Below the pieces are notes generated by a model. That model saw only the letters and a list, made by a program, of their open reading frames with translations, made no database searches and was not told where the DNA came from. The position numbers were made by a program, and so were the translations under genes. From an uncultured Saprospiraceae bacterium (GTDB taxonomy: Bacteria > Bacteroidota > Bacteroidia > Chitinophagales > Saprospiraceae): a DNA stretch of 46,344 nt. The DNA is taken from the NCBI GenBank assembly GCA_937927575.1, contig CALBEE010000239.1:1-46344 (forward strand). Direction: 5' to 3'. The first letter of the stretch is position 1, and the number at the start of each line of letters is the position of its first letter. This document shows, one piece after another, positions 9,389 through 18,429 of the stretch.

Positions 9389-10333
9389 TTAATGATAATG
9401 TTTGTATAGTCTTTCTGTTAAAGACTGCATAAGATCTATTAATTCTACAGGCGCTAAGACAGTAGCTTGATCACCAAATTGCAATAACCATCTCGCTACA
9501 AAATCTAACGAAGTATTGAGAAACTTCATTTGCACTTCATCCTCCCTTACGATTTGATCTATAAATCCAAAATAGTATTTTCTCTTTTCTGCATATTCTA
9601 GCAAAGAAAATTTAAAAACGATTTCAATAGTATGAAAACGTTTATCTTCTTTCCAAGAGGCATCTTGACGATCGATATACTCCTGAAGGCTTATATGCTC
9701 AGTATTGAAGACTTGATCTAAAACACGTAAGTCAACTATTCGATTTACTTTAAAGGTGCGATAGTCTTTTCTGGCAAGACAAAAGGCAATCAAATACCAA
9801 GCATTATACTGATGATAACATCCGATGGCTTCTACCTTTCTTTGTGTGGTGGCACCATCTATTTTTCGGTATTCTATCTTCATTATTTTCTTAGACGCAA
9901 TACTTCCAAACATATCTTGCAGATATGTCTGATCACTCCAATTGTTATCATCCGAAATGGCAATGGCATCATCCAATTTAGCTAAGGATTGCTTTTCGGA
10001 ATTTCTCAAGATAGACTTGATCTTAATCATAGCATTGCGATAGTTAGACTGCGTCTTCGAATCAGTCAACTTTCCTATAAATTTCTCTGCCGTAAGTAAA
10101 GCAGAGGCTTCCTCTTCACTAAACATCATAGGAGGCAATCGATATCCTTCCATAATAGAATACCCTATTCCAGGATCACCTATTATAGGTACTCCCGCTG
10201 ATTTTAGGGTATTGATGTCTCTATATACTGTCCTTACACTTATTTCAAAACGTTCGGCTATATCTTTAGCAGTAAGTATTGACCTAGTTTGTAATAGAAT
10301 AAGGATTGAAAATACACGATCAAATTTGTTCAT
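9389..10333 (-). CDS. YafY/PafC-type HTH-WYL transcriptional regulator
   Basis: I place the start at 10333 (MNKFDRVF, 314 residues) because the HTH begins at once there. An in-frame ATG at 10363 would add ten residues. Residues about 1-60 are a DeoR-type winged helix with 'LTAKDIAERFEISVRTVYRDINTL', followed by the wing 'GVPIIGDPGIGYSI'. The middle and C-terminal parts carry a WYL domain ('NAWYLIAFCLARKDYRTFKVNRI') and the WYL C-terminal extension ('LDFVARWLLQFG'). Such regulators sense a small ligand or nucleic acid through the WYL fold. The likely target is the adjacent SnoaL-like gene on the same strand; this is inferred from position only. Confidence 0.88.
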   Translation of the reverse strand: MNKFDRVFSILILLQTRSILTAKDIAERFEISVRTVYRDINTLKSAGVPIIGDPGIGYSIMEGYRLPPMMFSEEEASALLTAEKFIGKLTDSKTQSNYRNAMIKIKSILRNSEKQSLAKLDDAIAISDDNNWSDQTYLQDMFGSIASKKIMKIEYRKIDGATTQRKVEAIGCYHQYNAWYLIAFCLARKDYRTFKVNRIVDLRVLDQVFNTEHISLQEYIDRQDASWKEDKRFHTIEIVFKFSLLEYAEKRKYYFGFIDQIVREDEVQMKFLNTSLDFVARWLLQFGDQATVLAPVELIDLMQSLTERLYKHYH

Positions 10334-10442
10334 TAAAGAGCCATTTCTGGGATTATACGCCATTTAGAACTATTAAAGATAGATAAATTAATAGCTAGAA
10401 GATTTCTATATTAGAGAATAAAAATATGATTAAACTTACTCA

Positions 10443-11600
10443 ATGAGAAAATTACTTACGCTCCTCTTTTTCATTATCACATCAATATCTACTGCCCAAA
10501 TCAACAGCTTTGAAGTGGCACCTGTAGAGACTGACAGTAATTATGAAGAAGATCAAAACAATCACTTAGTAGTTAGAAACTCTGTAACACAAAGCAATAA
10601 GCTTTTTTTATTTATCGGAGGTACATTTTCTGATCCATCTCTTTACCAAAGTATATCAAGTTTTGCTGCAGGCCTTGGATTCGATGCCATAAGCCTATCT
10701 TATAAGAACAATGTAGCAGCCACTTTCTTCGCAAACTTTGAAAACGAAATCATATTCGATAATTATCGGCAGCACTTATGTTACGGCACTCCATTAACTT
10801 TTGTGCAAGTAGATACTTTAAATTCTATTAATGTACGTACAATAAAATTATTAGAATATCTCGACGATACCTACCCTACTCAAAATTGGGATCAATATCT
10901 AGAAAGTGACAATACCTTGAATTGGAGTAAAATAGTCGTAGGGGGACATTCACAAGGCGCTGGACATGCCTGCTATTTTGGAAAATTTGAACCGGTAGAT
11001 CGAGTTTTGATGTTTGCCGGACCCAATGATTATAGTGAGCATTTTGAGAGTCCTGCCAATTGGTTGAGCATACCTGGAGTAACGCCAATCGAACGACATT
11101 TTTCTTATCTACATCTTTTTGATAACGTTGTAGATTTCGACTTCCAATTTAGCAATATTGGCGCATTAGGTCTTTATCCACTTTACGACTCTACATCTGT
11201 CGAAACCACGCCACCTCCTTTCAATAATTCTCGGTGTCTTTATCTTCAAGATACCTCTGGCTTGATATCTGAACATGGAAAACCTATAGCTTCCACTGAC
11301 TTAAACGAATCCGTCTGGGAATATATGCTATCCTCTTCTATTATGACTGATGTAAATGAGATTGAAGAAAATAATATTTCGGTATATCCTAATCCCACCC
11401 ACTCGACCGTCAATGTATTTTCCAACCGAAGCGTTATGAATCAATCCTATACCATCTTTGATATTCATGGACGACTAATTCTTAATGGTAATTTCAACTC
11501 GAATGAATACAAGATTGATTTGTCAGCATTCCCAAGTGGTATATATGTATTAAAGATTGGAAGACAAATTTGCAAAATTTATAAAATTAGTGAGCAGTAA
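10443..11600 (+). CDS. Secreted alpha/beta-hydrolase with T9SS sorting domain
   Basis: The 385-residue protein has a signal peptide (MRKLLTLLFFIITSISTAQ). The body has an alpha/beta-hydrolase order: strand and oxyanion segment 'KLFLFIGGTFSDP' (about residue 59), then the nucleophile elbow 'VVGGHSQGAGHA' with the probable catalytic Ser at residue 170. A later 'LISEHGKPI' could supply the histidine. Residues about 314-385 are a T9SS type A tail starting 'VYPNPTHSTVNVF' and ending in a basic, hydrophobic strand. The enzyme is thus exported across the outer membrane. The substrate cannot be read; an esterase or lipase-like role is the simplest guess. It is transcribed alone, divergent from the WYL regulator. 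Confidence 0.8.
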   Translation: MRKLLTLLFFIITSISTAQINSFEVAPVETDSNYEEDQNNHLVVRNSVTQSNKLFLFIGGTFSDPSLYQSISSFAAGLGFDAISLSYKNNVAATFFANFENEIIFDNYRQHLCYGTPLTFVQVDTLNSINVRTIKLLEYLDDTYPTQNWDQYLESDNTLNWSKIVVGGHSQGAGHACYFGKFEPVDRVLMFAGPNDYSEHFESPANWLSIPGVTPIERHFSYLHLFDNVVDFDFQFSNIGALGLYPLYDSTSVETTPPPFNNSRCLYLQDTSGLISEHGKPIASTDLNESVWEYMLSSSIMTDVNEIEENNISVYPNPTHSTVNVFSNRSVMNQSYTIFDIHGRLILNGNFNSNEYKIDLSAFPSGIYVLKIGRQICKIYKISEQ

Positions 11601-11628
11601 ATATTTTATAATAGGCTCGTAAATTAAA

Positions 11629-11658
11629 ATGGGCTTCCAGTAGTTACTGTGAGCCCAT
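11629..11658 (+). terminator. Terminator-like hairpin after the secreted hydrolase
   Basis: ATGGGCT pairs with AGCCCAT, and an inner CAGT/ACTG pair lies within the loop. The following sequence is AT-rich but has only a short T run. Confidence 0.5.
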
Positions 11659-11967
11659 CAAATTATTTTCCTTTACTTATTAAAATCAAACATGTGCAAA
11701 CGTTACATAATCGATGCCGTCAAATTCGGTACCATTCTTCATAGATATTTATACGTGATTTTTAATATTTCCAAATATCAAATAATCATTTACATGTTCG
11801 TATAATTATTCTGAAATATAGAAGCCATAGATTCACAATTAATTCATATTCTATTAATATACGCTTAGCAAATTCTTCTCTCTTTTTATGAGAATTTAAC
11901 TTTGAGTTGATCTGGGGTACACAGCTTCCAATTAATTTTGAAGTATAAAATATAATACCTCTAAGTT
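11659..11967. other. Intergenic interval without an evident gene
   Basis: About 310 very AT-rich bases lie between the hydrolase terminator and the 67-codon ORF. I see no long frame, no tRNA and no strong hairpin. Confidence 0.4.
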
Positions 11968-12171
11968 ATGAAAAAAGAATTTTCTCCTCTCTTTATCCTC
12001 GTAATACTCCTTACAATGCCAATCCAGTTTTTAGTCGGGTTCGCATTAGTCTTACGAGGTAAAACACCTTGGATTAATAAAAAGAGTAAAAAGAAATTTA
12101 CCCAAGAGGTAGAAAAAAGACCTAGCTACAAAAGAGCTTCACATCAAAATGTAAATTCTTATTACGGCTAG
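11968..12171 (+). CDS. Possible small single-span membrane protein (67 aa)
   Basis: The ORF encodes a charged N-terminus (MKKEFSP), one hydrophobic segment of about 20 residues (LFILVILLTMPIQFLVGFAL, residues 8-27) and a strongly basic tail with KKSKKK. This is the composition of a real inner-membrane microprotein with a cytoplasmic basic tail, although no family is recognised. The stop codon lies inside an 11-bp inverted repeat that also works as the terminator of the convergent M1 peptidase gene. That overlap weakens the case for the last codons being under selection as protein. Moderate confidence. Confidence 0.45.
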   Translation: MKKEFSPLFILVILLTMPIQFLVGFALVLRGKTPWINKKSKKKFTQEVEKRPSYKRASHQNVNSYYG

Positions 12172-12177
12172 GTCTTT
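12116..12177. terminator. Long-loop hairpin overlapping the small ORF end; minus-strand terminator for the M1 peptidase
   Basis: AAAGACCTAGC (12116-12126) pairs perfectly with GCTAGGTCTTT (12167-12177). The 40-base loop holds an inner ACAT/ATGT hairpin. On the minus strand the stem is followed by six T, which fits termination of the peptidase message. Confidence 0.5.
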
Positions 12178-12219
12178 GACACCAAAAGTTGGATGACTCA
12201 GTTGACATCAATTAATGGC

Positions 12220-14097
12220 TTATCGCTCTCCATCACTCATAACTTCTTTTCGTGGCCATACTCCATTATTACGATTTACATCTACCATACCATAATTAGG
12301 ATCAATCGTTACGGTCTTGATATCACCAATTTTGTGCGGCACTTTTAGGGAGTAGGTCGGATGCGTCCACGGCCAATCTTCCATGACTTTATATCCATCT
12401 AATGAACTATTATCATTTTCTTTAGCTCCTCTCATTATTTGAAGCGGTATATTATATAAGTACTTTTTACCGCCTTGCGTCTCAACCAATACATCTACTG
12501 GCATAGGCATCATTCCTTGACGAGACAGTTCTATTGATGTTCCTTTATTACCAATCAATGTATCAATTTGATAATCGATATAATGTGTTGTATTCACCAT
12601 ATATTCTTTATACCAATCTAATTCGAGTCCACTATTTTTTTCGAAAACTCTTATAAAATCATTCGGGTTTGGATGTTTGAATTTCCATGTTTCATAATAA
12701 TCCAAAAGTGCTTTATCAAACGCTTCCTTACCTATGACATATTCTAGTTGCTTTAAAAATACTTGTCCTTTTACATAAGAACCAACACCATATGCTCGAT
12801 TGGTATTATAATGATCTGCATGTGTAGAAAGCGGTTCTTCAATGCCACTCAAAGCCATATTGGCCTGACCATTGAAAGTACCTACGAATGGATTTTCCGA
12901 AACTTCTCCAGGAATCAATCCTTCTTTCTTTAGATAATTCATTGTCTCAGTAGATCCAAAAGAAGTGAAACCTTCATCCATCCATGGATATAATGCCTCA
13001 TTAGTGGCTAATACCATTTGGTACCAACTATGCATCCATTCATGAATGGAAACACCTACGAGACTGCCATAGCTTCTTTCACCAGTAATTAGAGTGAGTT
13101 GAGGATACTCCATGCCACCATCTCCACCTTGTACAAAATAATAATTATCGTAAGGATATTCACCATATCGCACCTTCATCCATTCATAAGCCTTAGCCAT
13201 TGCTTTAGGTAAGTTCTGCCAATTTTCAGTTGTCTTTTCACCTGGCTGATACAAAAAATGTAATAAAGGACCATCTTTTACTTGATACGTTTCGTGTGTA
13301 TAATCTGGATCAGCGCCCCAAGCAAAATCATGCACGTTTTGGGCTAAAAACTTATAGGTAATTTTACCTTTCTCCACTTTAGATTTTCCACTACCGTACC
13401 CATAACCAATTTCATCCATATTTTGAAGTTGACCAGTCGCTCCTACTATATAATCTTTGTCGATACGTATCGTCACATCGTAATCGCCCCATATACCGTA
13501 AAATTCTCTTCCTACATATGGGTTCGCATGCCAACCTTGATAATCATAATTAGCCATTTTCGGATACCACTGTGACATAGAAAACCTTACGCCTTCAGCA
13601 CTATCACGTCCAGATCTTCTCACCTGTAAAGGAACTTGTGCTTCATAATCCATTTCGAATAATGTGCTACTGCCCGGCTGGATAGGTTCATTAAGTGTCA
13701 CTTCTAATATGGTACCAACCATTTCATATTGCACATCTTCACCTTGGTGCTTGAGTCCATTCACCTTGATATATCCAATCTCCTTGTCTGTTAAAGCTTG
13801 AATTCTGCTTCCCACTCTACGATCAGGATCAGCGATAGTACGAGATCTAACATCCATCATACTATTCGGCTGAAAAGCATTGAAGTATAAATGATAAAAT
13901 ACTTTATCTAATTCATCTGGAGAATTATTGACGTATTGAATATACTGCTTTGCCTTATACTGGTTTTTGTCCACATCCACATCTATATCCATCTTATACT
14001 TAATGGATTGTTGCCAGCGGTCTGCTTGTGCAGAAATGCTTCCTATCCAAGTGATGGTCAATAAGGAAACGAGTAATGTTTTGAATATTAATTTCAT
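12220..14097 (-). CDS. Secreted M1-family zinc metallopeptidase
   Basis: The 625-residue protein has a signal peptide (LLVSLLTITWIGSISAQ). The gluzincin site is complete: HEWMH at residues 352-356 and the third zinc ligand Glu375 in 'WMDEGFTSF', which is the HExxH-x18-E spacing of M1 aminopeptidases. The M1 exopeptidase loop is probably 'GGDGGMEYPQLTLI' (G-x-MEN-like, with Tyr in place of Asn). The N-terminal half is the beta-sandwich with 'KVFYHLYFNAFQPNSMM'. It lacks the C-terminal ERAP-type helical domain, as shorter Bacteroidota M1-like proteins do. A periplasmic or outer-membrane-side role in peptide use is likely. It stands alone with its own promoter-like boxes and a terminator. Confidence 0.9.
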   Translation of the reverse strand: MKLIFKTLLVSLLTITWIGSISAQADRWQQSIKYKMDIDVDVDKNQYKAKQYIQYVNNSPDELDKVFYHLYFNAFQPNSMMDVRSRTIADPDRRVGSRIQALTDKEIGYIKVNGLKHQGEDVQYEMVGTILEVTLNEPIQPGSSTLFEMDYEAQVPLQVRRSGRDSAEGVRFSMSQWYPKMANYDYQGWHANPYVGREFYGIWGDYDVTIRIDKDYIVGATGQLQNMDEIGYGYGSGKSKVEKGKITYKFLAQNVHDFAWGADPDYTHETYQVKDGPLLHFLYQPGEKTTENWQNLPKAMAKAYEWMKVRYGEYPYDNYYFVQGGDGGMEYPQLTLITGERSYGSLVGVSIHEWMHSWYQMVLATNEALYPWMDEGFTSFGSTETMNYLKKEGLIPGEVSENPFVGTFNGQANMALSGIEEPLSTHADHYNTNRAYGVGSYVKGQVFLKQLEYVIGKEAFDKALLDYYETWKFKHPNPNDFIRVFEKNSGLELDWYKEYMVNTTHYIDYQIDTLIGNKGTSIELSRQGMMPMPVDVLVETQGGKKYLYNIPLQIMRGAKENDNSSLDGYKVMEDWPWTHPTYSLKVPHKIGDIKTVTIDPNYGMVDVNRNNGVWPRKEVMSDGER

Positions 14098-14131
14098 CTG
14101 GTTTAGTCAATTTAGTTAACTAGAATAATGT

Positions 14132-14161
14132 CCAATGTAGACAACTCATCTAAATGGTCAA
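14132..14161 (-). promoter_or_regulatory. Candidate promoter of the M1 peptidase gene
   Basis: On the minus strand, TTG is followed after 19 bases by TACATTGG, one base off TAnnTTTG. The -7 box lies about 35 bases before the ATG. Confidence 0.35.
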
Positions 14162-14194
14162 AATGTTAGATAAGACCATTCTTTAATACATTTA

Positions 14195-15151
14195 TCATAC
14201 AGATTGTATCCTTTCAGATTCCAATCCAATTTTCTCTGTTAATTTACTCCATGGGCCCCAATCAAACATCTTTTTAGAAAGCAGCAAAAATATCACTCCT
14301 GAAAGCATAAGAACACCAGCCATTAGCCAGGCATTTACCTCGTTCACCCTCCAAATACTGTTAGTTTGAAGCACACTTCCTTCATAACTTACTATCACTG
14401 CACCATATAAGTTGGTCGCCCAATGTACTCCTATCGCCAACTCTAATCCATCATCCATAATTGTCATTATTCCTAATAGAAGACCAGCAGAGAGGTAATA
14501 TAGTTGCATCGGTACCACACCATATTTTTGAATTTCTGGATTTAGTCCATGCACCAATCCAAAAAGTAGAGTAGTTAGAATCAAGGGTATCCATTTGGTA
14601 TTAGACAACAAGCCTATACCTTTCATTAAATAGGATCTAAAAATCAGCTCTTCTAAGGTCGTTTGAATGGGAAGTATAAAAATACATATCAATACTAACC
14701 ATAGGAAAGAGCTCCAATCAACATTCAAACTAAATGTTTCTGGGCTACTTAAATAAATTACAAATTCAAAGATTGAAGTGAGAGCAAACCAAACGACGAA
14801 TCCGTAAGCCATTTTAGGCCAATTGATCCTAGATCGATGTGTAATTAGACCTTTGATTATCTTTTGATGTATAAATTTAATACCCCCAAGAAAGAATAAC
14901 GTAGCGCCTATAAATACGGTAATCATTAACAAAAGTCCCACATTACTATCGATGTGAAGAATCGTAAAATCGAGAGTTCGATTAAACTCATCTAACTCAG
15001 CCGTACCTATATCTTGATGTTTTTCAATGGCATTAGCTTTCACTCCAAGCAAAGGAAACTGACCGATATAATACCCTAGCATCATCAACAACATGGTCGC
15101 ACCATACATCCATGCCTCGTTTTTTCCATCTTTAGCTTGCTTAAAATACAT
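14195..15151 (-). CDS. CPBP-family intramembrane glutamic endopeptidase (Abi/CAAX-like)
   Basis: I choose the start at 15151 because 'MYFKQAKDGKNEAWMYG' is the usual N-terminus of Bacteroidota CPBP proteins. A TACCTTTA box lies just upstream, within the longer ORF that opens at 15205. The protein has 318 residues and about eight membrane spans. The catalytic motif EELIFRS is present, followed by 'FGLVHGLN' and 'GVHWATN', which supply the conserved histidines. CPBP members cleave within the membrane, as in prenyl-protein processing or bacteriocin self-immunity, but most have no known substrate. It lies downstream of nothing on its strand and is divergent from the DUF6580 gene. Confidence 0.87.
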   Translation of the reverse strand: MYFKQAKDGKNEAWMYGATMLLMMLGYYIGQFPLLGVKANAIEKHQDIGTAELDEFNRTLDFTILHIDSNVGLLLMITVFIGATLFFLGGIKFIHQKIIKGLITHRSRINWPKMAYGFVVWFALTSIFEFVIYLSSPETFSLNVDWSSFLWLVLICIFILPIQTTLEELIFRSYLMKGIGLLSNTKWIPLILTTLLFGLVHGLNPEIQKYGVVPMQLYYLSAGLLLGIMTIMDDGLELAIGVHWATNLYGAVIVSYEGSVLQTNSIWRVNEVNAWLMAGVLMLSGVIFLLLSKKMFDWGPWSKLTEKIGLESERIQSV

Positions 15152-15285
15152 AAGACCTAAAGGTACAAGATCAATTGTAATATTTAGGTGAGAATACGGT
15201 GGCAATAGTAATCGATTTCATTTATACGATTTTACATGTCAGATTAGGATGTATTCTATATCTTTAGGGCTTAGAAATACCATTA

Positions 15286-15867
15286 ATGATGAATACAGAG
15301 AAGAAAGGAAGTAAATTAGCCATTGGGTTTATAATCGCTGCAGTGGCAACAAGATTGATCCCACACGTACCTAATTTTACCGCTATGGAGAGTCTTTCTT
15401 TATTCGCAGGTGCCTATTTAGGTTGGAAAGCTTTAGCCATTCTGGCACCGGTGATTACCTGGTACTTTTCAGACCTAATTATTAATAACACTGTGAGTCG
15501 TGTATGGTATCCTGATGTAGAAGGTATCGTTTGGTACGCGGATTATATGCCTACTGTTTACATATCTGCACTCATAATGATATTTGCTGGCTCAAAAATC
15601 CTTAAAAAGTGGACACCAGGTAAATTAGCCATTAGTGCGCTAGGTGCAACCGTATTATTCTTTATAGTTTCCAATTTTGGGACATGGATGAGTGGCACCT
15701 TATATCCCAAAACAGGTGCAGGACTTATTGCTTGCTTCACGGCTGCATTACCCTTTTTGAAGACTTCATTATTTAGCACTTTAGCTTTCACAGCCGTCCT
15801 ATTTGGAGGATATGAGTGGGCATATAAGTATATTTATGATTCTAATGCCAACGTAGAGTTGACTTAA
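15286..15867 (+). CDS. DUF6580-family membrane protein (possible ECF-type vitamin uptake S component)
   Basis: The 193-residue protein has about six membrane spans. The N-terminal pattern 'ATRLIPHVPNFTAMESLSLFAGAYLG' and the later 'LFFIVSNFGTWMSGTLYPKTGAGL' are characteristic of DUF6580, a family annotated as putative transport protein and resembling ECF S components. It converges on a cobalamin adenosyltransferase gene 64 bases away. A link to cobalamin uptake is possible but only inferred from that neighbour. No ECF ATPase or T component lies next to it. Confidence 0.75.
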   Translation: MMNTEKKGSKLAIGFIIAAVATRLIPHVPNFTAMESLSLFAGAYLGWKALAILAPVITWYFSDLIINNTVSRVWYPDVEGIVWYADYMPTVYISALIMIFAGSKILKKWTPGKLAISALGATVLFFIVSNFGTWMSGTLYPKTGAGLIACFTAALPFLKTSLFSTLAFTAVLFGGYEWAYKYIYDSNANVELT

Positions 15868-15931
15868 CTATAATCCAGCAAAGTCTTAGTTATATAATCA
15901 AATACAATATCCGATTTAGCATAAGGGGTAT

Positions 15932-16480
15932 CTAGTCTTTTCTTGGCACCCAATTGACCTCTTTCACATTTTGTGACTTAGCGATCATTCGACCTAATAC
16001 AAAAAGGTAATCTGATAATCTGTTGAGGTATTTGCCGATTTGCTCATCTACAGTAGATACATTGCTTAAGGTAACGACCCTTCTTTCTGCCCTTCGACAT
16101 ATGGTACGACATTGATGCGCTAAACCGACAGCTACCGACCCTCCTGGAAGAATGAATGCTCTCAAAGGATCGAGATGTTCATTCATGTTATCAATGGCCT
16201 CTTCTAATATTTTAATATCGGCATCTGTGAGATCTGGAGTGATCATCTCTTTACTAGGATCAGATGCTAGATTGGATCCCATAGTAAATAATCGATTCTG
16301 CACTTCGGTCAAAATTGCTACTTGATTATCTAAATCTATCGTCGCTATTAAGGTCCCCATAAAGGAATTAAGTTCGTCCAAAGTACCATAGGCTTCGATG
16401 CGAATATCGTCTTTGGATACTCTAGCGCCTCCAAATAGGCCTGTCGTTCCTTTGTCTCCTGTCTTTGTATAGATCTTCAT
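15932..16480 (-). CDS. PduO-type cob(I)alamin adenosyltransferase
   Basis: I place the start at 16480 (MKIYTKTGDKGTTG, 182 residues), the usual N-terminus of this family; a longer frame begins six codons earlier. The enzyme transfers the adenosyl group of ATP to cob(I)alamin to make adenosylcobalamin. Visible motifs are TKTGDKGTTGLFGG (ATP-binding N-terminal loop), 'RIEAYGTLDELNS', 'CRRAERRVV' and 'YLNRLSDYLFVLGRMI', all in the right order. Length is normal. Upstream on its strand lies a long GA-rich satellite that separates it from the ABC ATPase gene, so it probably has its own promoter. Confidence 0.93.
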   Translation of the reverse strand: MKIYTKTGDKGTTGLFGGARVSKDDIRIEAYGTLDELNSFMGTLIATIDLDNQVAILTEVQNRLFTMGSNLASDPSKEMITPDLTDADIKILEEAIDNMNEHLDPLRAFILPGGSVAVGLAHQCRTICRRAERRVVTLSNVSTVDEQIGKYLNRLSDYLFVLGRMIAKSQNVKEVNWVPRKD

Positions 16481-16533
16481 AGTAGGACTGTTTGTCAAGC
16501 AAAGAAAGTAAATAATTGAGATAGTTAGGAATG

Positions 16534-17245
16534 GAGAGATGAAGGGATTGAGAGATTGAGAGATTGAGAGATGAAGAGATGAAGGGATGAAGAGACTGAG
16601 AGAGTGAGAGATGAAGAGATGGAGTGAGATTTAGATATGAAATTTGGTCTTTGAACTTTGGAATTTGGAATTTGAACTTATTCTTAAACTTAAATTTACC
16701 TACAGACATTCAGAATTGAGGCCCTGCGCTATTGAGATGAAGGGATTGAGAGAGTGAGAGATGAAGAGATGAAGAGACTGAGGGATTGAGAGAAGGAGGG
16801 ATGAAGAGATGGAGTAAGATCTAGATATGGAACTTGGAATTTGGAATTTGGAATTTGGAATTTAAACTTAGACTTAGACTTAAACTTATCTGCAGACATT
16901 CAGAATTGAGACCGCTGCGCTATTGAGATGAAGGGATTGAGAGAGTGAGAGATGAAGAGATGGAGTGAGATCTAGATATGGAATTTGGTCTTTGAATTTT
17001 GAACTTTGGAATTTGGAATTTGGAATTTGGAATTTGGAATTTAAACTTAGACTTAGACTTATCTGCAGACATTCAGAATTGAGACCGCTGAGTTCTTAGA
17101 CGGTTATGAGACTGAGGGATTGAGAGATGAAGAGATTGAGAGATATCTAGATATAGAACTTGGCCTTTATATTTTGAAATTTGGTATTTGGTATTTGGTA
17201 TTTGGTATTTGAAATTTAGTGTTTACTATTCAAACTTATTCTTAG
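16534..17245. repeat. GA-rich satellite: four degenerate units of about 170-190 bp with nested 7- and 8-bp periods
   Basis: Each unit begins with GAGAGATG/AAGAGATG octamers, seen cleanly as twelve steps at 16534-16629. It continues with a TCTAGATATG segment, then TTGGAAT heptamers, then ACTTAGACTTAGACTT, and closes with CAGACATTCAGAATTGAG. This closing block recurs at 16703, 16893 and 17066. The fourth unit is diverged and has TTGGTAT heptamers instead. The octamer parts have almost no C on the plus strand. The array fills the 0.76-kb gap between the ABC ATPase and adenosyltransferase genes and contains no credible gene. Confidence 0.9.
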
Positions 17246-17257
17246 TCTTAAATTTCC

Positions 17258-17995
17258 CTAACCTTCTGCCACATTATATCTATGGGTCGGATCGGACGCC
17301 TTAATGATATTCTCGTTTCTAATGTCTGTTTCTACGAGACCGTCTCTTAATCTGATAATTCTATGAGCGTGTTCAGCAATATCCGGTTCGTGTGTAACTA
17401 ATATCACGGTGTTACCATTATCCTGTATAGATTCAAAAATTTCCATAATCTCAATTGAGGTTTTGGTATCTAAATTACCTGTAGGCTCATCAGCCAATAT
17501 AATCGCTGGATCGTTTACTAAAGCTCTTGCGATGGCCACCCTTTGACGTTGACCCCCAGAAAGCTCATTGGGTTTGTGAGTCATTCGATCACCCAAACCG
17601 ACTATGTCCAATACATGAGCAGCTCTTTCTTCTCGTTGAGATCTACTCATACCTGAGTAAACCAAGGGTAATGCCACATTATCCAACGAAGATAGTCTTG
17701 GTAATAAATTGAAAGTTTGGAAGACAAAACCGATTTCTCCATTTCGTACAGTGGCAAGCTCACCATCAGTCATCTGGGAAACATTGATATTGTTAAGCAT
17801 ATAGGTGCCACTGGTTGGAGTATCTAAGCATCCTAACAAGTTCATTAAAGTAGACTTTCCTGATCCAGAAGGACCCATCAATGCTACGTATTCATTTTTA
17901 TTAATATCAACAGTAATAGACTTTAATGCGTGTACTTCTTCTGCACCCATTACATAGGTCTTCTTAAGGTCAGAAACAGAGATTATTTTTTTCAT
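17258..17995 (-). CDS. ABC transporter ATPase of the LolD/MacB type, without adjacent permease
   Basis: I choose the start at 17995 ([17 protein letters not shown]), giving 245 residues. The frame is open 34 codons further, but that part is basic and unlike the family. All motifs are present: Walker [11 protein letters not shown]-loop in '[13 protein letters not shown]', signature [15 protein letters not shown], Walker B '[13 protein letters not shown]' and the H-loop in '[12 protein letters not shown]'. The sequence type pairs with FtsX/MacB-like mechanotransmission permeases, moving lipoproteins, macrolides or peptides. No such permease lies in the neighbourhood, so its partner is encoded elsewhere. 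The satellite array starts 12 bases past its stop. Confidence 0.92.
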   Translation of the reverse strand: MKKIISVSDLKKTYVMGAEEVHALKSITVDINKNEYVALMGPSGSGKSTLMNLLGCLDTPTSGTYMLNNINVSQMTDGELATVRNGEIGFVFQTFNLLPRLSSLDNVALPLVYSGMSRSQREERAAHVLDIVGLGDRMTHKPNELSGGQRQRVAIARALVNDPAIILADEPTGNLDTKTSIEIMEIFESIQDNGNTVILVTHEPDIAEHAHRIIRLRDGLVETDIRNENIIKASDPTHRYNVAEG

Positions 17996-18429
17996 GGTAG
18001 CTAAGGTATTGGTTTTCTTCGAGGTATTAAGTGCTTCGTTCGTTAACAAGATGCTAAATTGATCTCTATAGTTGCGCTTTCTACTCCTGAATTTCAAATT
18101 AAAAGTAATGTAACGTTTATAAATACTTTAAAAATATAGACAAGTGACAGTTTATAAGAGATAGAATCAAAAGAGTGTAAGTACATAGTGATATTTCACT
18201 TAAAGAAAAAAGCTGATTGATAGACATTCAAGAGTATGTATAATAACTATGAATGAGATGTACAACCTTGATCCATGAGATATATCGATTCAAATAGAGG
18301 ATTCTCTATTATTTATCCACATTCTGCCAAAATCTTCATCCTTAATTATCATAGCGTTGCAGGGATTCGTAATATTACAGCCCCAAGCCTGTTTACCCAA
18401 TTTATTATTAGCTCTAAGGCGAATATATC
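17996..18429. other. Divergent intergenic interval
   Basis: About 430 AT-rich bases lie between the ABC ATPase and the deoxynucleoside kinase. A perfect AATAGAG-GATT-CTCTATT hairpin lies at 18293-18310. I see no gene and no exact TAnnTTTG box close to either start. Confidence 0.4.

Noticed and set aside
16422-16709. A 95-codon minus-strand frame over the start of the GA-rich satellite
   Set aside because: Its composition is dominated by Ser-Leu-His repeats dictated by the octamers, and it overlaps the adenosyltransferase start. It is a by-product of the repeat.
16534-17245. CRISPR array
   Set aside because: The repeat units have no unique spacers, the period varies and the units nest shorter periods. 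No cas gene is nearby.
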